Assembly: GCF_001292705.1 (NCBI RefSeq)
Contig: NZ_LGAK01000041.1
Coordinates: 1 to 48,108 of the forward strand
From: Marinagarivorans algicola
GTDB lineage: Bacteria > Pseudomonadota > Gammaproteobacteria > Pseudomonadales > Cellvibrionaceae
Length of the DNA: 48,108 bases
Direction: 5' to 3'
The first letter of the stretch is position 1; every line of letters begins with the position of its first letter. The position numbers were made by a program, and so were the translations under genes. A model generated the notes under the pieces. That model was not told where the DNA came from. It did no database searches and worked only from the letters and a program-made list of their open reading frames with translations. Below, one piece after another: positions 26,762 through 35,311 of this stretch.

Positions 26762-28222
26762 TTAGCCCAGTAAATATTCAACAAAGGCATTGCGGACGAT
26801 CTCTAATGCATCTTTTTCTGGGCCAAGATTAGCGCGCATCACCTCGGCAATGCTATTAAGGCTATTCACCCCATCAACTTTTGCCGCCAGCTGCTCAAGC
26901 ACCGCGTTGCCTTGTGTGTTAAACGTGATATTTATCGGGATAGGTAAGTGTGGTAAAAGCACCCACGCCGGTGGCTGTGTAGGTAGAGGGTGTGTTGGTA
27001 AGAGATGTGTTTGCACGGGATGAGTAGCGTTAGCCAAAGGCGCAACAGCGGCGAATGTCCAAATTTGCTCAGTGCGTGTTTGTGCATTAAGAGGGCTATT
27101 GAGGTAAGCACTGGTTTCAATATTTTGGTAAACCACCTCAAAACCCGCTAACACCAGTAACTCGATAATCTCATCATGGCTGAGCTTTTGTGCATCGTTA
27201 AGGCTGGCACTGTACAGCAGTGGCCCAGTATTCAACCAAAGGCCACCGGGCTTTAAGTACTTTTGTACTTGGGCAATTAATGCCGCAGGTTCACGGCCAT
27301 TAACATCCATAAACCAAGGGGTCACCACGCTATCAAAACAGCCAGGTTTAAGCGGTGGCTGCCACGCGTTACCCGCCATGGCATACCAATGCTGTAAGTG
27401 TTCGCGCGGTGTCGTGTAATCGGGCCAAGGCCTGTAAGGCAATGACCACACATGGTGAGTGGCAAACCCATGCTGAGGCTGGGAATTAAGCTCGGGTAGC
27501 TGCCATGCAATATTTTGTGTTACCAAGCGGTGAGCAGCAGTTATTAAGAGTAAATTAGCATCTAAGGCGATTGTATGACTGGCGCCTAACTGCATATGCA
27601 TATCAACACTTAAACGCCCAGCACCTGCTCCTATCACCCATGTATCACCCAAATCTTTGCCCGTTGCCTTGAGTGCAACGGCAATACGGTTTAGCTCCGC
27701 TCTATTTTCGTCCACCGTATTGCGACCAATAACGTGATTAGTCCCGCTATCGGCATCCAACGCCTCAGTCGCCGGCCATGCCCAATCACGCAATAGCAGC
27801 TCGTAGTATTGCAACATATGGCTCGCGTCATGATCAGCGTACTCGGCATGTTTTATCGCGCTTAAGCCAGCATCGGCCAATAATGTATTTAGCGCGCCTA
27901 ATAAGGCTTGATTGCCCTCACAAAGTTGCTGCAAGCGCGCTTGTGTACTGGCTAACTGTGTTTTGTCATTTAATAATGCTTGGCTTTGAACTAGGTTGGT
28001 TTCGCCGCGCTCAAGCATGTTGGCATACAAGTTTTGCCATACAGCTTGTTGCCCTATACCCGTATCAAACCAGCATGGCATACCAGCTAAATCAAAATAG
28101 TGTTCACTACAGTTTTGGCACCTTTGCTGTTCGGGCTCAAACCCACTATGTGTATCGGCTTGGCATTTGGGGCAAGCCAGCAAATGGGAGGGGGGCGTGT
28201 GACATTTGGCAGTGTGGTGCAT
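26762..28222 (-). CDS. Class I SAM-dependent methyltransferase with N-terminal zinc ribbon (N2227/carnosine methyltransferase-like)
   Basis: The ATG at 28222 follows AAGGG and gives 486 residues; TTG at 28237 is a weaker start. A zinc ribbon comes first: Cys17 and Cys20 (CPKC) with Cys35 and Cys38 (CQNC). The middle carries RNTVDENRAELNRIA, a SAM-binding glycine loop VIGAGAGRLSVDM with acidic ALDAN at the end of the next strand, FDSVVTPWFMDVNG, and LWLNTGPLLY with LSHDEIIELLVLAGFEV; the last blocks resemble the N2227 (carnosine N-methyltransferase) family. The C-terminal 70 residues (VDGVNSLNSIAEVM) look like a PqqD-type winged helix, an inference. The substrate is unknown. It lies 36 bases after the DUF1566 gene and may be cotranscribed. 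Confidence 0.78.
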   Translation of the reverse strand: MHHTAKCHTPPSHLLACPKCQADTHSGFEPEQQRCQNCSEHYFDLAGMPCWFDTGIGQQAVWQNLYANMLERGETNLVQSQALLNDKTQLASTQARLQQLCEGNQALLGALNTLLADAGLSAIKHAEYADHDASHMLQYYELLLRDWAWPATEALDADSGTNHVIGRNTVDENRAELNRIAVALKATGKDLGDTWVIGAGAGRLSVDMHMQLGASHTIALDANLLLITAAHRLVTQNIAWQLPELNSQPQHGFATHHVWSLPYRPWPDYTTPREHLQHWYAMAGNAWQPPLKPGCFDSVVTPWFMDVNGREPAALIAQVQKYLKPGGLWLNTGPLLYSASLNDAQKLSHDEIIELLVLAGFEVVYQNIETSAYLNSPLNAQTRTEQIWTFAAVAPLANATHPVQTHLLPTHPLPTQPPAWVLLPHLPIPINITFNTQGNAVLEQLAAKVDGVNSLNSIAEVMRANLGPEKDALEIVRNAFVEYLLG

Positions 28223-28258
28223 GGGTACCCTTAGCAACGTATGGCTGAATACAAGGAT

Positions 28259-28807
28259 TTATTGCGCATCGCGTACAAGGCGCACGCTATAGGTTTGATC
28301 GGTTTGAATATTAAGAATATCGCCCGTTTTAAAATTAATCCGCCAAGCGTAACCGCCTTCGCGACGCCCGGGTGTACTGGTCCAAAATTCGGCCGCTGTT
28401 GTACTCGGAAACACAGTCTCGTTAATGGCAGGCCCGGTACAAGCACGCTCTACAATTGAGGCTAGTTCGTTTTTATTGGGTAAGCGCCAATCACTATAGC
28501 CGCCCAACGGGCTGGCCTTTGATGCCTCTAGTGCTTGCGGCCATGTAAATAAGCGCTGTTGCTCAAGGTTTAAATTGCAACGGCTTTTCTCGGTTTGCCA
28601 TTGCTGCCCCAGTGCACAGCGTTGCCACATTAGCCCGGTGTGGGTATCGGTGACGACATCGGCTTGCAATGTAAAACGGCTAGTAGGTGTTTCTTGGCGT
28701 AGGCCATTCACACACGCCGCATGACTCACACTAGCGAATAAAAAAGCCCCACAAAAAAGGGAGGTTATAGATAGTGAGCGCTGACATCTTTTCAATTGAA
28801 TGAACAT
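28259..28807 (-). CDS. DUF1566 domain protein, exported
   Basis: The protein has 182 residues. A signal peptide ends at VSHA, leaving Cys at the mature N-terminus region (ACVNG). The DUF1566 (Lcl C-terminal-like) pattern follows: DTHTGLMWQRC, FTWPQALEASK, GGYSDWRLPNKNELASIVE, INETVFPSTTAAEFWTSTPG and the final strand SVRLVRD. This fold is related to C-type-lectin-like ligand-binding domains; ligands are mostly unknown. Four or more cysteines suggest disulfides in the periplasm. It overlaps the stop of the preceding DUF1566 gene by one base, so the two are translationally coupled and probably function together. Confidence 0.82.
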   Translation of the reverse strand: MFIQLKRCQRSLSITSLFCGAFLFASVSHAACVNGLRQETPTSRFTLQADVVTDTHTGLMWQRCALGQQWQTEKSRCNLNLEQQRLFTWPQALEASKASPLGGYSDWRLPNKNELASIVERACTGPAINETVFPSTTAAEFWTSTPGRREGGYAWRINFKTGDILNIQTDQTYSVRLVRDAQ

Positions 28808-29619
28808 TACTGTTGCCCCCCGCTCACCAAGCGCGTATAGGTATCTAATGTTTTGAGCGCCGTGCCATTCCCGCCATCACTAAAGTACACATACCACGCG
28901 TTAGCGCGGTTAGGGGCGTAACTTTGGTAGCTCCAATACTGGTCATTTTTAGCATTGGGGAAGTAATCGGTATCAATGGCGTAATCTAAGTTAGCGCTCA
29001 CAGCAATACTTAAAAGCTCATTAACACTGGGTAAACGCCATTGCTGAGTACCGCACAGCGCTTGCGTATTGGCCGCTGCAATGTAGGCTGCGGTATTACA
29101 CGCGATACCATTGCAATCATCAGTGCTGGCAAGGCCTTCATTACCGCCGTTACGGGTCGTATCTGGGTCAAACCAGGTATAGCGTAAATCACGAAAGTTA
29201 ACCGCTGTAGGGACATCGGACTTCACCTCCCACAAAAGCCCGGTGTGGTGGTCTTGCACGCAGCGCCACTGCGTATTGGCCGCCTCAGACCCTGCCGCTT
29301 GCCACGCCAATGACTGCTGGGCCAATGTGCTGCCATCGGTGGCGATTTTACTCCAATCAAAACCCGCTTGCCCGCCACCGGTTTTCACTAAACCCACTTG
29401 TGCATCGCGCCCTTGGTTACCATCTTGAGCACTTGCCACAAAACAATCCTCTTCTAGTCCGCTTGAGTCACGGCAAAAAGTGGTGCCTGTATCGTTCAGC
29501 GGCTTGGCCAGCAACTTAGCCACCGGAGGCTCCACAGCCGCTCCCTTACAACCACTAACACCAATAGCGGCGAGTAATAACGTCACCCTCATAAAACACT
29601 GTTTTAGATTTATAGACAT
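28807..29619 (-). CDS. DUF1566 domain lipoprotein
   Basis: From ATG at 29619, behind GGAGGG, the protein has 270 residues with a lipoprotein signal peptide (lipobox GVSGC). An upstream in-frame ATG at 29664 is inside the loop of a terminator, so it is rejected. The DUF1566 pattern is complete: DHHTGLLWEVKSDVP, a cysteine-rich insertion (DDCNGIACNTAAYI), CGTQQWRLPSVNELLSI, DTDYFPNAKNDQYWSYQSY and TYTRLVSGG. The protein should be anchored in the envelope and may bind a ligand or surface polymer; nothing more specific can be said. It is coupled to the second DUF1566 gene by a one-base overlap. Confidence 0.82.
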   Translation of the reverse strand: MSINLKQCFMRVTLLLAAIGVSGCKGAAVEPPVAKLLAKPLNDTGTTFCRDSSGLEEDCFVASAQDGNQGRDAQVGLVKTGGGQAGFDWSKIATDGSTLAQQSLAWQAAGSEAANTQWRCVQDHHTGLLWEVKSDVPTAVNFRDLRYTWFDPDTTRNGGNEGLASTDDCNGIACNTAAYIAAANTQALCGTQQWRLPSVNELLSIAVSANLDYAIDTDYFPNAKNDQYWSYQSYAPNRANAWYVYFSDGGNGTALKTLDTYTRLVSGGQQ

Positions 29620-29646
29620 TACGCTCAACAACCCTCCAAAAAGACC

Positions 29647-29680
29647 AAAAAAAAGCCCATACATTACTGTACGAGCCTTT
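29647..29680 (-). terminator. Rho-independent terminator after the DUF1552 gene
   Basis: On the minus strand GGCTCGTACA (one bulged G) pairs with TGTATGGGC across a 4-nt loop, followed by eight T residues (29647-29654). It lies between the DUF1552 stop and the DUF1566 lipoprotein gene. Confidence 0.8.
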
Positions 29681-29716
29681 TATGAGATAGGCCATCTAAT
29701 ACGCCTAATTTATACG

Positions 29717-30967
29717 CTAAGCAATATTGGCGTTTTTCTCAATATCGGTCGTACTAGAGGCAATTTGACCTTTAACGCCTAGCCCTTCAGCAATATCCAT
29801 CATTAGATCACGGTTACTCCCACCGCCGCCTACGCGCCCTTTAGGGAAACCAGCCATGTTAGTCGCCATTAAGTTGGGGCAGCCGCCTGTGGTATGCGAA
29901 ATACCGTCTTGGTCGGTCGTTTGTAAAAACACAGTATTGTCGATCATATTGCCGCCGGCAGGATCTGGCGTATCAATCAATGTTTTTACAATGTGCGCCA
30001 CACCGGTATGCACGTACTTGGTAATGGTAATCAAATCATCACGGCCACGACCATGACACGTTTGATGGTGGCCTTCACTGAACGTGGGGCCTGCATAACG
30101 CCATTCGCTCTGGCTATCATCTAACTGAATTGTCGCTACGTTACTCAACCCGCAGCGCATGGCGGTAATGGCAATCTCAGCCATAATTTTAATTTCTGTT
30201 TGTACACCGCCGCCTTCATCCATCGCATTGAGCGAGGCAATGGCAGGGTCAGCACAACCCATAGGGGGGACAAATTTAGAGGCATCATCTAAGCGCTTAC
30301 GAATACGATCCAATGCAGCAAAATGCTCATCAAGACGGGCTTTTTCTTCACTGCCGAGCTTTTTCTTTAATTCATCAAGCGCAGCTTTATTGGCATCGAG
30401 TGCCGAGGCTTGCTGTTTGAATAAAGCTTCTGCAGCACCACCGGGAGGTGGTCCACCAAAGTAGGTGTCGTAAGCTGTGGTTGCGTTGCTCTCCGGAATA
30501 ATGGGGTCACCATTACGACGCCCCATAACATCCCCTTTTGATTTAGGCACGCGCACACCTAAGTTAAGCGCTGAATAAGGTGTGTTAGCACTTAAAATAC
30601 GCGATAACTGAACATCAAAGCTATCGCCCGAGCCAATATTCATCGCCGCATGCGAAGACCCATGGCCGCCACCAATAACGTTAACCAGATGGAAGTTGCA
30701 ATAAGCTGCCACCTCTGAATAAGGTGCGCTTGATTGGTTCATACTGCTAATGCTGCTTGGCATCCAAGAGCCTTGCGGTGCACCTGCAGGGTGGTTAAAC
30801 GTTAAAAAGCGCTTAGGGGTTTCGCCTGCAGCCTCTGCAAAACGGTTCACCATAGCGCCGCCTACAAAGGGGCTTGCGCGCCATAACGCCGATGATATGC
30901 CTGCTTTAGAGACCATATCAAGGAATTTGCGGCGCTGTCTGTTGAATTTACGATCTTCAGTAGTCAT
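29717..30967 (-). CDS. DUF1552 domain protein with Tat signal
   Basis: The protein has 416 residues. The N-terminus has a twin-arginine motif (QRRKFLDMV, Arg12-Arg13) and a hydrophobic stretch, indicating Tat export of a folded protein. Family blocks of DUF1552 follow: FLTFNHPAGAPQGSWMP, GGGHGSSHAAMNIGSGDSFDVQLSR, SLNAMDEGGGVQTEIKIMAEIAITAMRCGLSNVATIQL and TVFLQTTDQDGISHTTGGCPNLMATN. DUF1552 resembles sulfatase/alkaline-phosphatase-type exported proteins such as the DUF1501 group, but no reaction is known. It is encoded directly after the DUF1592 cytochrome, the usual pairing of the two families. AAAGG precedes the ATG. Confidence 0.87.
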   Translation of the reverse strand: MTTEDRKFNRQRRKFLDMVSKAGISSALWRASPFVGGAMVNRFAEAAGETPKRFLTFNHPAGAPQGSWMPSSISSMNQSSAPYSEVAAYCNFHLVNVIGGGHGSSHAAMNIGSGDSFDVQLSRILSANTPYSALNLGVRVPKSKGDVMGRRNGDPIIPESNATTAYDTYFGGPPPGGAAEALFKQQASALDANKAALDELKKKLGSEEKARLDEHFAALDRIRKRLDDASKFVPPMGCADPAIASLNAMDEGGGVQTEIKIMAEIAITAMRCGLSNVATIQLDDSQSEWRYAGPTFSEGHHQTCHGRGRDDLITITKYVHTGVAHIVKTLIDTPDPAGGNMIDNTVFLQTTDQDGISHTTGGCPNLMATNMAGFPKGRVGGGGSNRDLMMDIAEGLGVKGQIASSTTDIEKNANIA

Positions 30968-31002
30968 TCCTATTTACCTTTATTTTATTCTTTGAGCCTA
31001 GA

Positions 31003-31026
31003 CAACTGCTGGCTAGCCAGCAGTTG
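31003..31026. repeat. 24-bp perfect palindrome between DUF1592 and DUF1552 genes
   Basis: CAACTGCTGGCT is followed at once by its exact complement. It lies eight bases past the DUF1592 stop and 35 bases before the DUF1552 start. No T-run follows, so an mRNA processing, stability or protein-binding element is more likely than a terminator. Confidence 0.9.
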
Positions 31027-31034
31027 GCCGCGTG

Positions 31035-33614
31035 TTATTGCGCTTTACGATAGCGTAGCAAGTCTTGCATAACCATTTCGGTCATGACAGCGCGAGGGTT
31101 TTTGCTCGCAGCGTTATAAGCTGTCGTGGCTTTATCTTCTACACATTTAAAATCTGTGCGCTGCTGTGCAGTTAAAGAAGATTCAAAGTTGGCATCAACA
31201 GAGGTTTCTTTAATGGGCATACCCGCCACAAAACGGAAGGTTTTATCCATTAAACACTCTTCAACACCGGGTAACTGGGCAATCACTTTAGATAAACCTT
31301 TAGCACCATTAAATTCAATAGCGCCCGAGTTATCGGTCACCGTTGTTGCGCCGTATAAGGTGCCTGTATTATCGATATCTAAGTCCATACCCGTGCTCCC
31401 TTTTTGGGTATCACGCCATTGGCCCACTTGGTCAAAATCTTCGGTACCAAAGAGTGGGTTAATTTGATATTCGTGACAACCAGCACACGCAGGGCTGTCA
31501 GTAATGACTTCATAGTAACGACGCGTAGTGGCAATACCTTTTTTATATTCTTCATCCGCTAATGCCAATAACGCATCACGATCGGCCACTAGTAGCGGTG
31601 GGGGTGCAATATGCTGACAGAGCATTTGCTCGCGCATACGTACCGCACGGATAATGGGTGCAGTTTTGTCTGGGTGCGCGTTAACCGTCATAAAGGCGCC
31701 GGTAGTTAAAATACCACCGCGTTTCTCTAGGCTATCAACCACTTGCCAATCATCAGCGCCCGTACTGCCCGAAACCACACCGTAGTAATCGGCCAAGGTT
31801 TTATTGAGCACGGTAAAATCACCGCTGTATAAGCTGTTGAATTCACGATTGTTATAGAAGATCTCACGGAATAGCTCACGCACCTCTTCAGCCATCGACT
31901 CGCGTACAGCCATCGTGTAGTTAGGAAACTCGGTGGCATCACGATTAGCCCCTGAGTCTGTCACTTTGTCGGTTTCAAACCAGTAACCCGCAAAAGCCCC
32001 CATGCGCTCACGACCCCTTGGGCTATCGAGTAAACGCTCAACTTGTGCACGAATTTGCGCCTCGTAATGCAAACCATCGTTGTTGGCCGCATCAAACAAC
32101 GCTTTATCGGGCGTAGAACCCGTCAACGTGTAGGCCAATAACGTCGCGTACTCATAAGGATCGAGTACATAGCTATCGGGGTCAGCTTTTTTCATTTTTT
32201 CTTCATCGCCACGTGCTGGCGTATAAAGCTCTAATTTACCAAAGGTAAAGCCGCTGACATAAAACTTTGAGTTGTTAGGTAGCTGATTATTAATCTGGAC
32301 ATTCTTACTGGCATTCGAGCTTAAACCTTCCAACTTATAGCGGTATGTTTTGGGTTTATCCGTAGTAATCTCCTCTTCAAACTCTTTGCCACCAATCGTA
32401 AATTTAACTTGAGTGGGCAACTCACCGTTGGCACCTTTAGTGGCTTTTACTGTAAAAGCTACAATATCATTTCCAGTCCAGTTATAGGTGGTTTGAGAGC
32501 CGGCATAGTACCTGATTTCTGTAAAACCATCGGCATCTGGCGTACCAATATTCCACTGCGTTAACGGCGGAGCAGGGCGATAATAAGGCACCGGCTCTGT
32601 CGCAAGCACCTCTGAAACTTTATGACCAAGCTCAGAGCGGTATAAAAACTGTGGCGAGTTTAATGCTGTAACTAGCGAAAACTGTAAACCGTCGGAGCCT
32701 GTTGCGTTATCGAATATTTTTTCATAAATAGCGCGCTCCGCATCCGTTAAGGGGCGGCGATACATCATGGGTGCAAATTCATCAATAAATTTATCAGCAC
32801 AACCACCGTTACAGCTAAAGGGTTTGTCATTCTCAACAGCCCAAGCAGCAATGCTTTCGGCGGCTGCCCAGTATTTATTGGCACGGTTTTCACCAACAAC
32901 AGTTGTCGCATTATTCGGGAATTTACCTTTTTTACCATCACCTACAATTTTATCGGTGTAGTTAGTATCTAAACCTAGTAAATCTTCGAGTGAATTTTGA
33001 TACTCATCAACGGTTAATAGGCGTAAGCGACGCGGGGTATACCCTATGGTATCGGGGTTGCTACACGTCACTGTCGCCGGACGCCATGTTTCTAGGTAAG
33101 CGGTAATATCAGCAGCACACTGATCAACACATGTTGTTGGCTCTGCAATTTGTAAGGGCATTTCTTCATGCACCTTGGCAAAGAGCGACTGCGAAGTGTA
33201 TTTGTTGACGTTAAGCGGATTGATCGCACCGTCTTCGTTATTGCTTGTCCCATGACAGGCATTGCAATTGTGCGCACTAAAAAGGTCAGCCCCTTTTAAC
33301 GCATCTGCCGCAAAGCTGGCATAAAGCGGTGTTGAACCACCCACAGGCGGTACGCTGCTGTTACTCGCGCTTGAGGTGGGCATACTGGATACAGGGGTGC
33401 TTGAGACCGGTGTACTGGAAGTCGTAACTTGCGAGCTACTACTCACAGGGGCTGGCGTACTACTAACAGGTGTACTACTAATAGGCACACTGGATACGCT
33501 AGCAATACTGGAAGATGCAATAACATCCACGCTAGAAGAGCTCCCTTCTTCATCGGTTCCCGAACACGCTGCTAACACAGCTGACACGAGTGCTAATGGC
33601 ACAATTTTGCGCAT
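31035..33614 (-). CDS. DUF1592-type cytochrome c lipoprotein (planctomycete-type multi-DUF protein)
   Basis: The protein has 859 residues. It starts with a lipoprotein signal (lipobox LAAC, Cys17), then about 75 Ser/Thr/Pro/Val-rich linker residues. A cytochrome c domain follows with haem motif CNACH at 117-121 and a possible axial Met152. Next: a DUF1587 block (TPRRLRLLTVDEYQNSLEDLLGL), DUF1595 (FAPMMYRRPLTDAERAIYEKIF), an inserted beta-rich region near 340-440 resembling a calcium-dependent carbohydrate-binding module (inference), DUF1592 (YTLTGSTPDKALFDAA), DUF1588 (RGGILTTGAFMTVNAHPDKTAPIIRAVRM) and DUF1585 at the end. A second CxxCH-type site, CAGCH, occurs in the DUF1588 part, so it may be dihaem. 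AGAGGA precedes the ATG. Function is unknown; a redox enzyme on polymers is possible. Confidence 0.88.
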   Translation of the reverse strand: MRKIVPLALVSAVLAACSGTDEEGSSSSVDVIASSSIASVSSVPISSTPVSSTPAPVSSSSQVTTSSTPVSSTPVSSMPTSSASNSSVPPVGGSTPLYASFAADALKGADLFSAHNCNACHGTSNNEDGAINPLNVNKYTSQSLFAKVHEEMPLQIAEPTTCVDQCAADITAYLETWRPATVTCSNPDTIGYTPRRLRLLTVDEYQNSLEDLLGLDTNYTDKIVGDGKKGKFPNNATTVVGENRANKYWAAAESIAAWAVENDKPFSCNGGCADKFIDEFAPMMYRRPLTDAERAIYEKIFDNATGSDGLQFSLVTALNSPQFLYRSELGHKVSEVLATEPVPYYRPAPPLTQWNIGTPDADGFTEIRYYAGSQTTYNWTGNDIVAFTVKATKGANGELPTQVKFTIGGKEFEEEITTDKPKTYRYKLEGLSSNASKNVQINNQLPNNSKFYVSGFTFGKLELYTPARGDEEKMKKADPDSYVLDPYEYATLLAYTLTGSTPDKALFDAANNDGLHYEAQIRAQVERLLDSPRGRERMGAFAGYWFETDKVTDSGANRDATEFPNYTMAVRESMAEEVRELFREIFYNNREFNSLYSGDFTVLNKTLADYYGVVSGSTGADDWQVVDSLEKRGGILTTGAFMTVNAHPDKTAPIIRAVRMREQMLCQHIAPPPLLVADRDALLALADEEYKKGIATTRRYYEVITDSPACAGCHEYQINPLFGTEDFDQVGQWRDTQKGSTGMDLDIDNTGTLYGATTVTDNSGAIEFNGAKGLSKVIAQLPGVEECLMDKTFRFVAGMPIKETSVDANFESSLTAQQRTDFKCVEDKATTAYNAASKNPRAVMTEMVMQDLLRYRKAQ

Positions 33615-34651
33615 TGTTGCTTCCTCTTAAAAAATTGAACCTGATTGCTGTACCGATCCAGCAAGGTACTATATGAGGTACTATATTAAATACCTACACA
33701 AAAGCCATCGTCAGTGAGCGTCTCAGATCTATAGTCGTATATATCAAATATCAGTACCAATCATAGAGTGTCTTAGTTATGTGCGATACGACATATAGCC
33801 TGATTTAGTTAATAAACGGGTGGTGAGTTTCGAAAATGCGAACATAAACACAATTAATACCCGTATAAACGACAGAACCTCAGGTCAATCTCCCACTAAA
33901 TCTTCAACAACTGATCAATATCGCCAGCCTCTCTTCACCTTTGAACTTCGAAACACGCTGTACACAGCTCATTATCATGTTGAACGTAAGTGAGCTAGGT
34001 AGTGAGCATAGAATAAGTGCATCATTGCCATCGCATATGGGTCATATCTTATCGCTCTCCACACCTTTTCCATATAAAGGCAATAACAACCCACCAACAT
34101 ATATCTTGATTTTGCTCTATATCAATACATGAGTACAGAGGATTGGCTAGCACCTTCTTTATCATAAGCGCTATCAAACAGCCTCTACTGTTTATTATTA
34201 CGAGTCTACTTGAGGGCTTACAAATACAGCTTTGGGGGGGCTCCGCCGGCTTTAATGAGACACCTAATACAGTTATAAAAAGCGACACCAATAAAAACCT
34301 TTTAATATAACAATTGGCACCTAAAAATAGACAACCCCAAACTCTTCAAAATAAAACACCACTTATCGCTATTTAATACCGTTTAATTCATGGTTTTAAA
34401 AACCTTATGCTATAAAAAAATATTTATAGTAACTATTTAAGCATAAGAGCTCCATCAATCATTAGCCTCTCCCGTTTATCTTACTAATGGTCACAATCCA
34501 TAAGCGAATACGCTAATGTTTAACCCATAGCCATAACCTTATTGAGTCGTTGAATGATGTTGTCATATTTTATTTTTATTCAACTCAACATTATCAGACC
34601 TATTGGGTGTTATGTCACACCCTGCTATCACTACTTAAAAAGAGCCCTGTC
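33615..34651. other. Long intergenic region between the DUF1592 gene and the pilin operon
   Basis: About 1,040 A/T-rich bases separate two divergent operons. No frame in it has a ribosome-binding site or recognisable product; a plus-strand 63-codon frame at 33941-34132 looks spurious. A 12-bp tandem duplication occurs at 33664-33687. Promoters for both operons should lie here but I cannot fix them. Confidence 0.5.
33664..33687. repeat. 12-bp tandem duplication
   Basis: AGGTACTATATG is followed by AGGTACTATATT (11 of 12 identical), about 50 bases upstream of the DUF1592 start on the minus strand, where its promoter could lie. Confidence 0.8.
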
Positions 34652-35311
34652 GTGAAAACACACAAAGTATACCTCTCAGCAAAAACGATCACACAGAGGG
34701 TGAGCCAACAACAAGGCTTTAGCATGATTGAATTAATGATTGTAATTCTTATCGCAGCTATTTTAATGATGATAGCCACACCCTCTTATCAAGGTTTTAT
34801 TAAGCGAAATAATATCGAAAGTCTACAAAATCGTATAGCGACAGCGGTTGTGACCGCCCGCAGTGAAGCGGCCTCTCGCAATAGTGTAACAACAGTATGC
34901 GCCAGTGCTAACGGCAATAGTTGCGGCGGCAACTGGAGCCAGGGTTGGATTGTATTTTTAGATAATGGAGCAGGGAGTGCAATTGCTCAAAATGCTCAAC
35001 GTGAAAATACTGAAGAGATTATTTTAAGTTATTCCAATATCGGTAATTATCTATTGAGTATGATTGACATTAGCGATTCAAAAGCTATCAACGCACTGAG
35101 TTTTAATAGTCAAGGCTTTAGCCTGAATAAACAGCGTGCATTAGTCACCATTTGCGAACCCGAAAAAGATTTGATTTATGCGCGTGGCGTCATTATTGAA
35201 CGTAGCGGGCGAACAATGATAACACGCGATTTAGAAAATAACGACGGTATCCATGAGAGTCGTTTTGATGATGGCTTTGGTAAAACCACAGTGAGTAATT
35301 TGTCATGCTAA
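34652..35311 (+). CDS. fimT: Minor type IV pilin, FimT/GspH family
   Basis: A prepilin-type N-terminus is clear: QQQG, then FSMIELMIVILIAAILMMIA, with Glu at position 5 of the mature protein. Prepilin peptidase PilD should cut after the Gly. The downstream pattern (RSEAASRNSVTTVCAS, CGGNWSQGWIVFLD) is typical of FimT/GspH pseudopilins. GTG at 34652, with AAGAG upstream, gives a leader of about 22 residues and a protein of 219; ATG at 34550 would make an unusually long 56-residue leader. It starts an operon of five pilus genes whose products prime pilus assembly. The final stop overlaps the pilV start by seven bases. Confidence 0.85.
   Translation: MKTHKVYLSAKTITQRVSQQQGFSMIELMIVILIAAILMMIATPSYQGFIKRNNIESLQNRIATAVVTARSEAASRNSVTTVCASANGNSCGGNWSQGWIVFLDNGAGSAIAQNAQRENTEEIILSYSNIGNYLLSMIDISDSKAINALSFNSQGFSLNKQRALVTICEPEKDLIYARGVIIERSGRTMITRDLENNDGIHESRFDDGFGKTTVSNLSC

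Noticed and set aside
28807-29619. DUF1566 proteins as phage tail or retroelement-variable proteins
   Set aside because: No phage genes, reverse transcriptase or template repeats are nearby, and both proteins carry export signals.
33941-34132. 63-codon frame in the long spacer before fimT
   Set aside because: No ribosome-binding site, composition like the surrounding spacer and no recognisable pattern.
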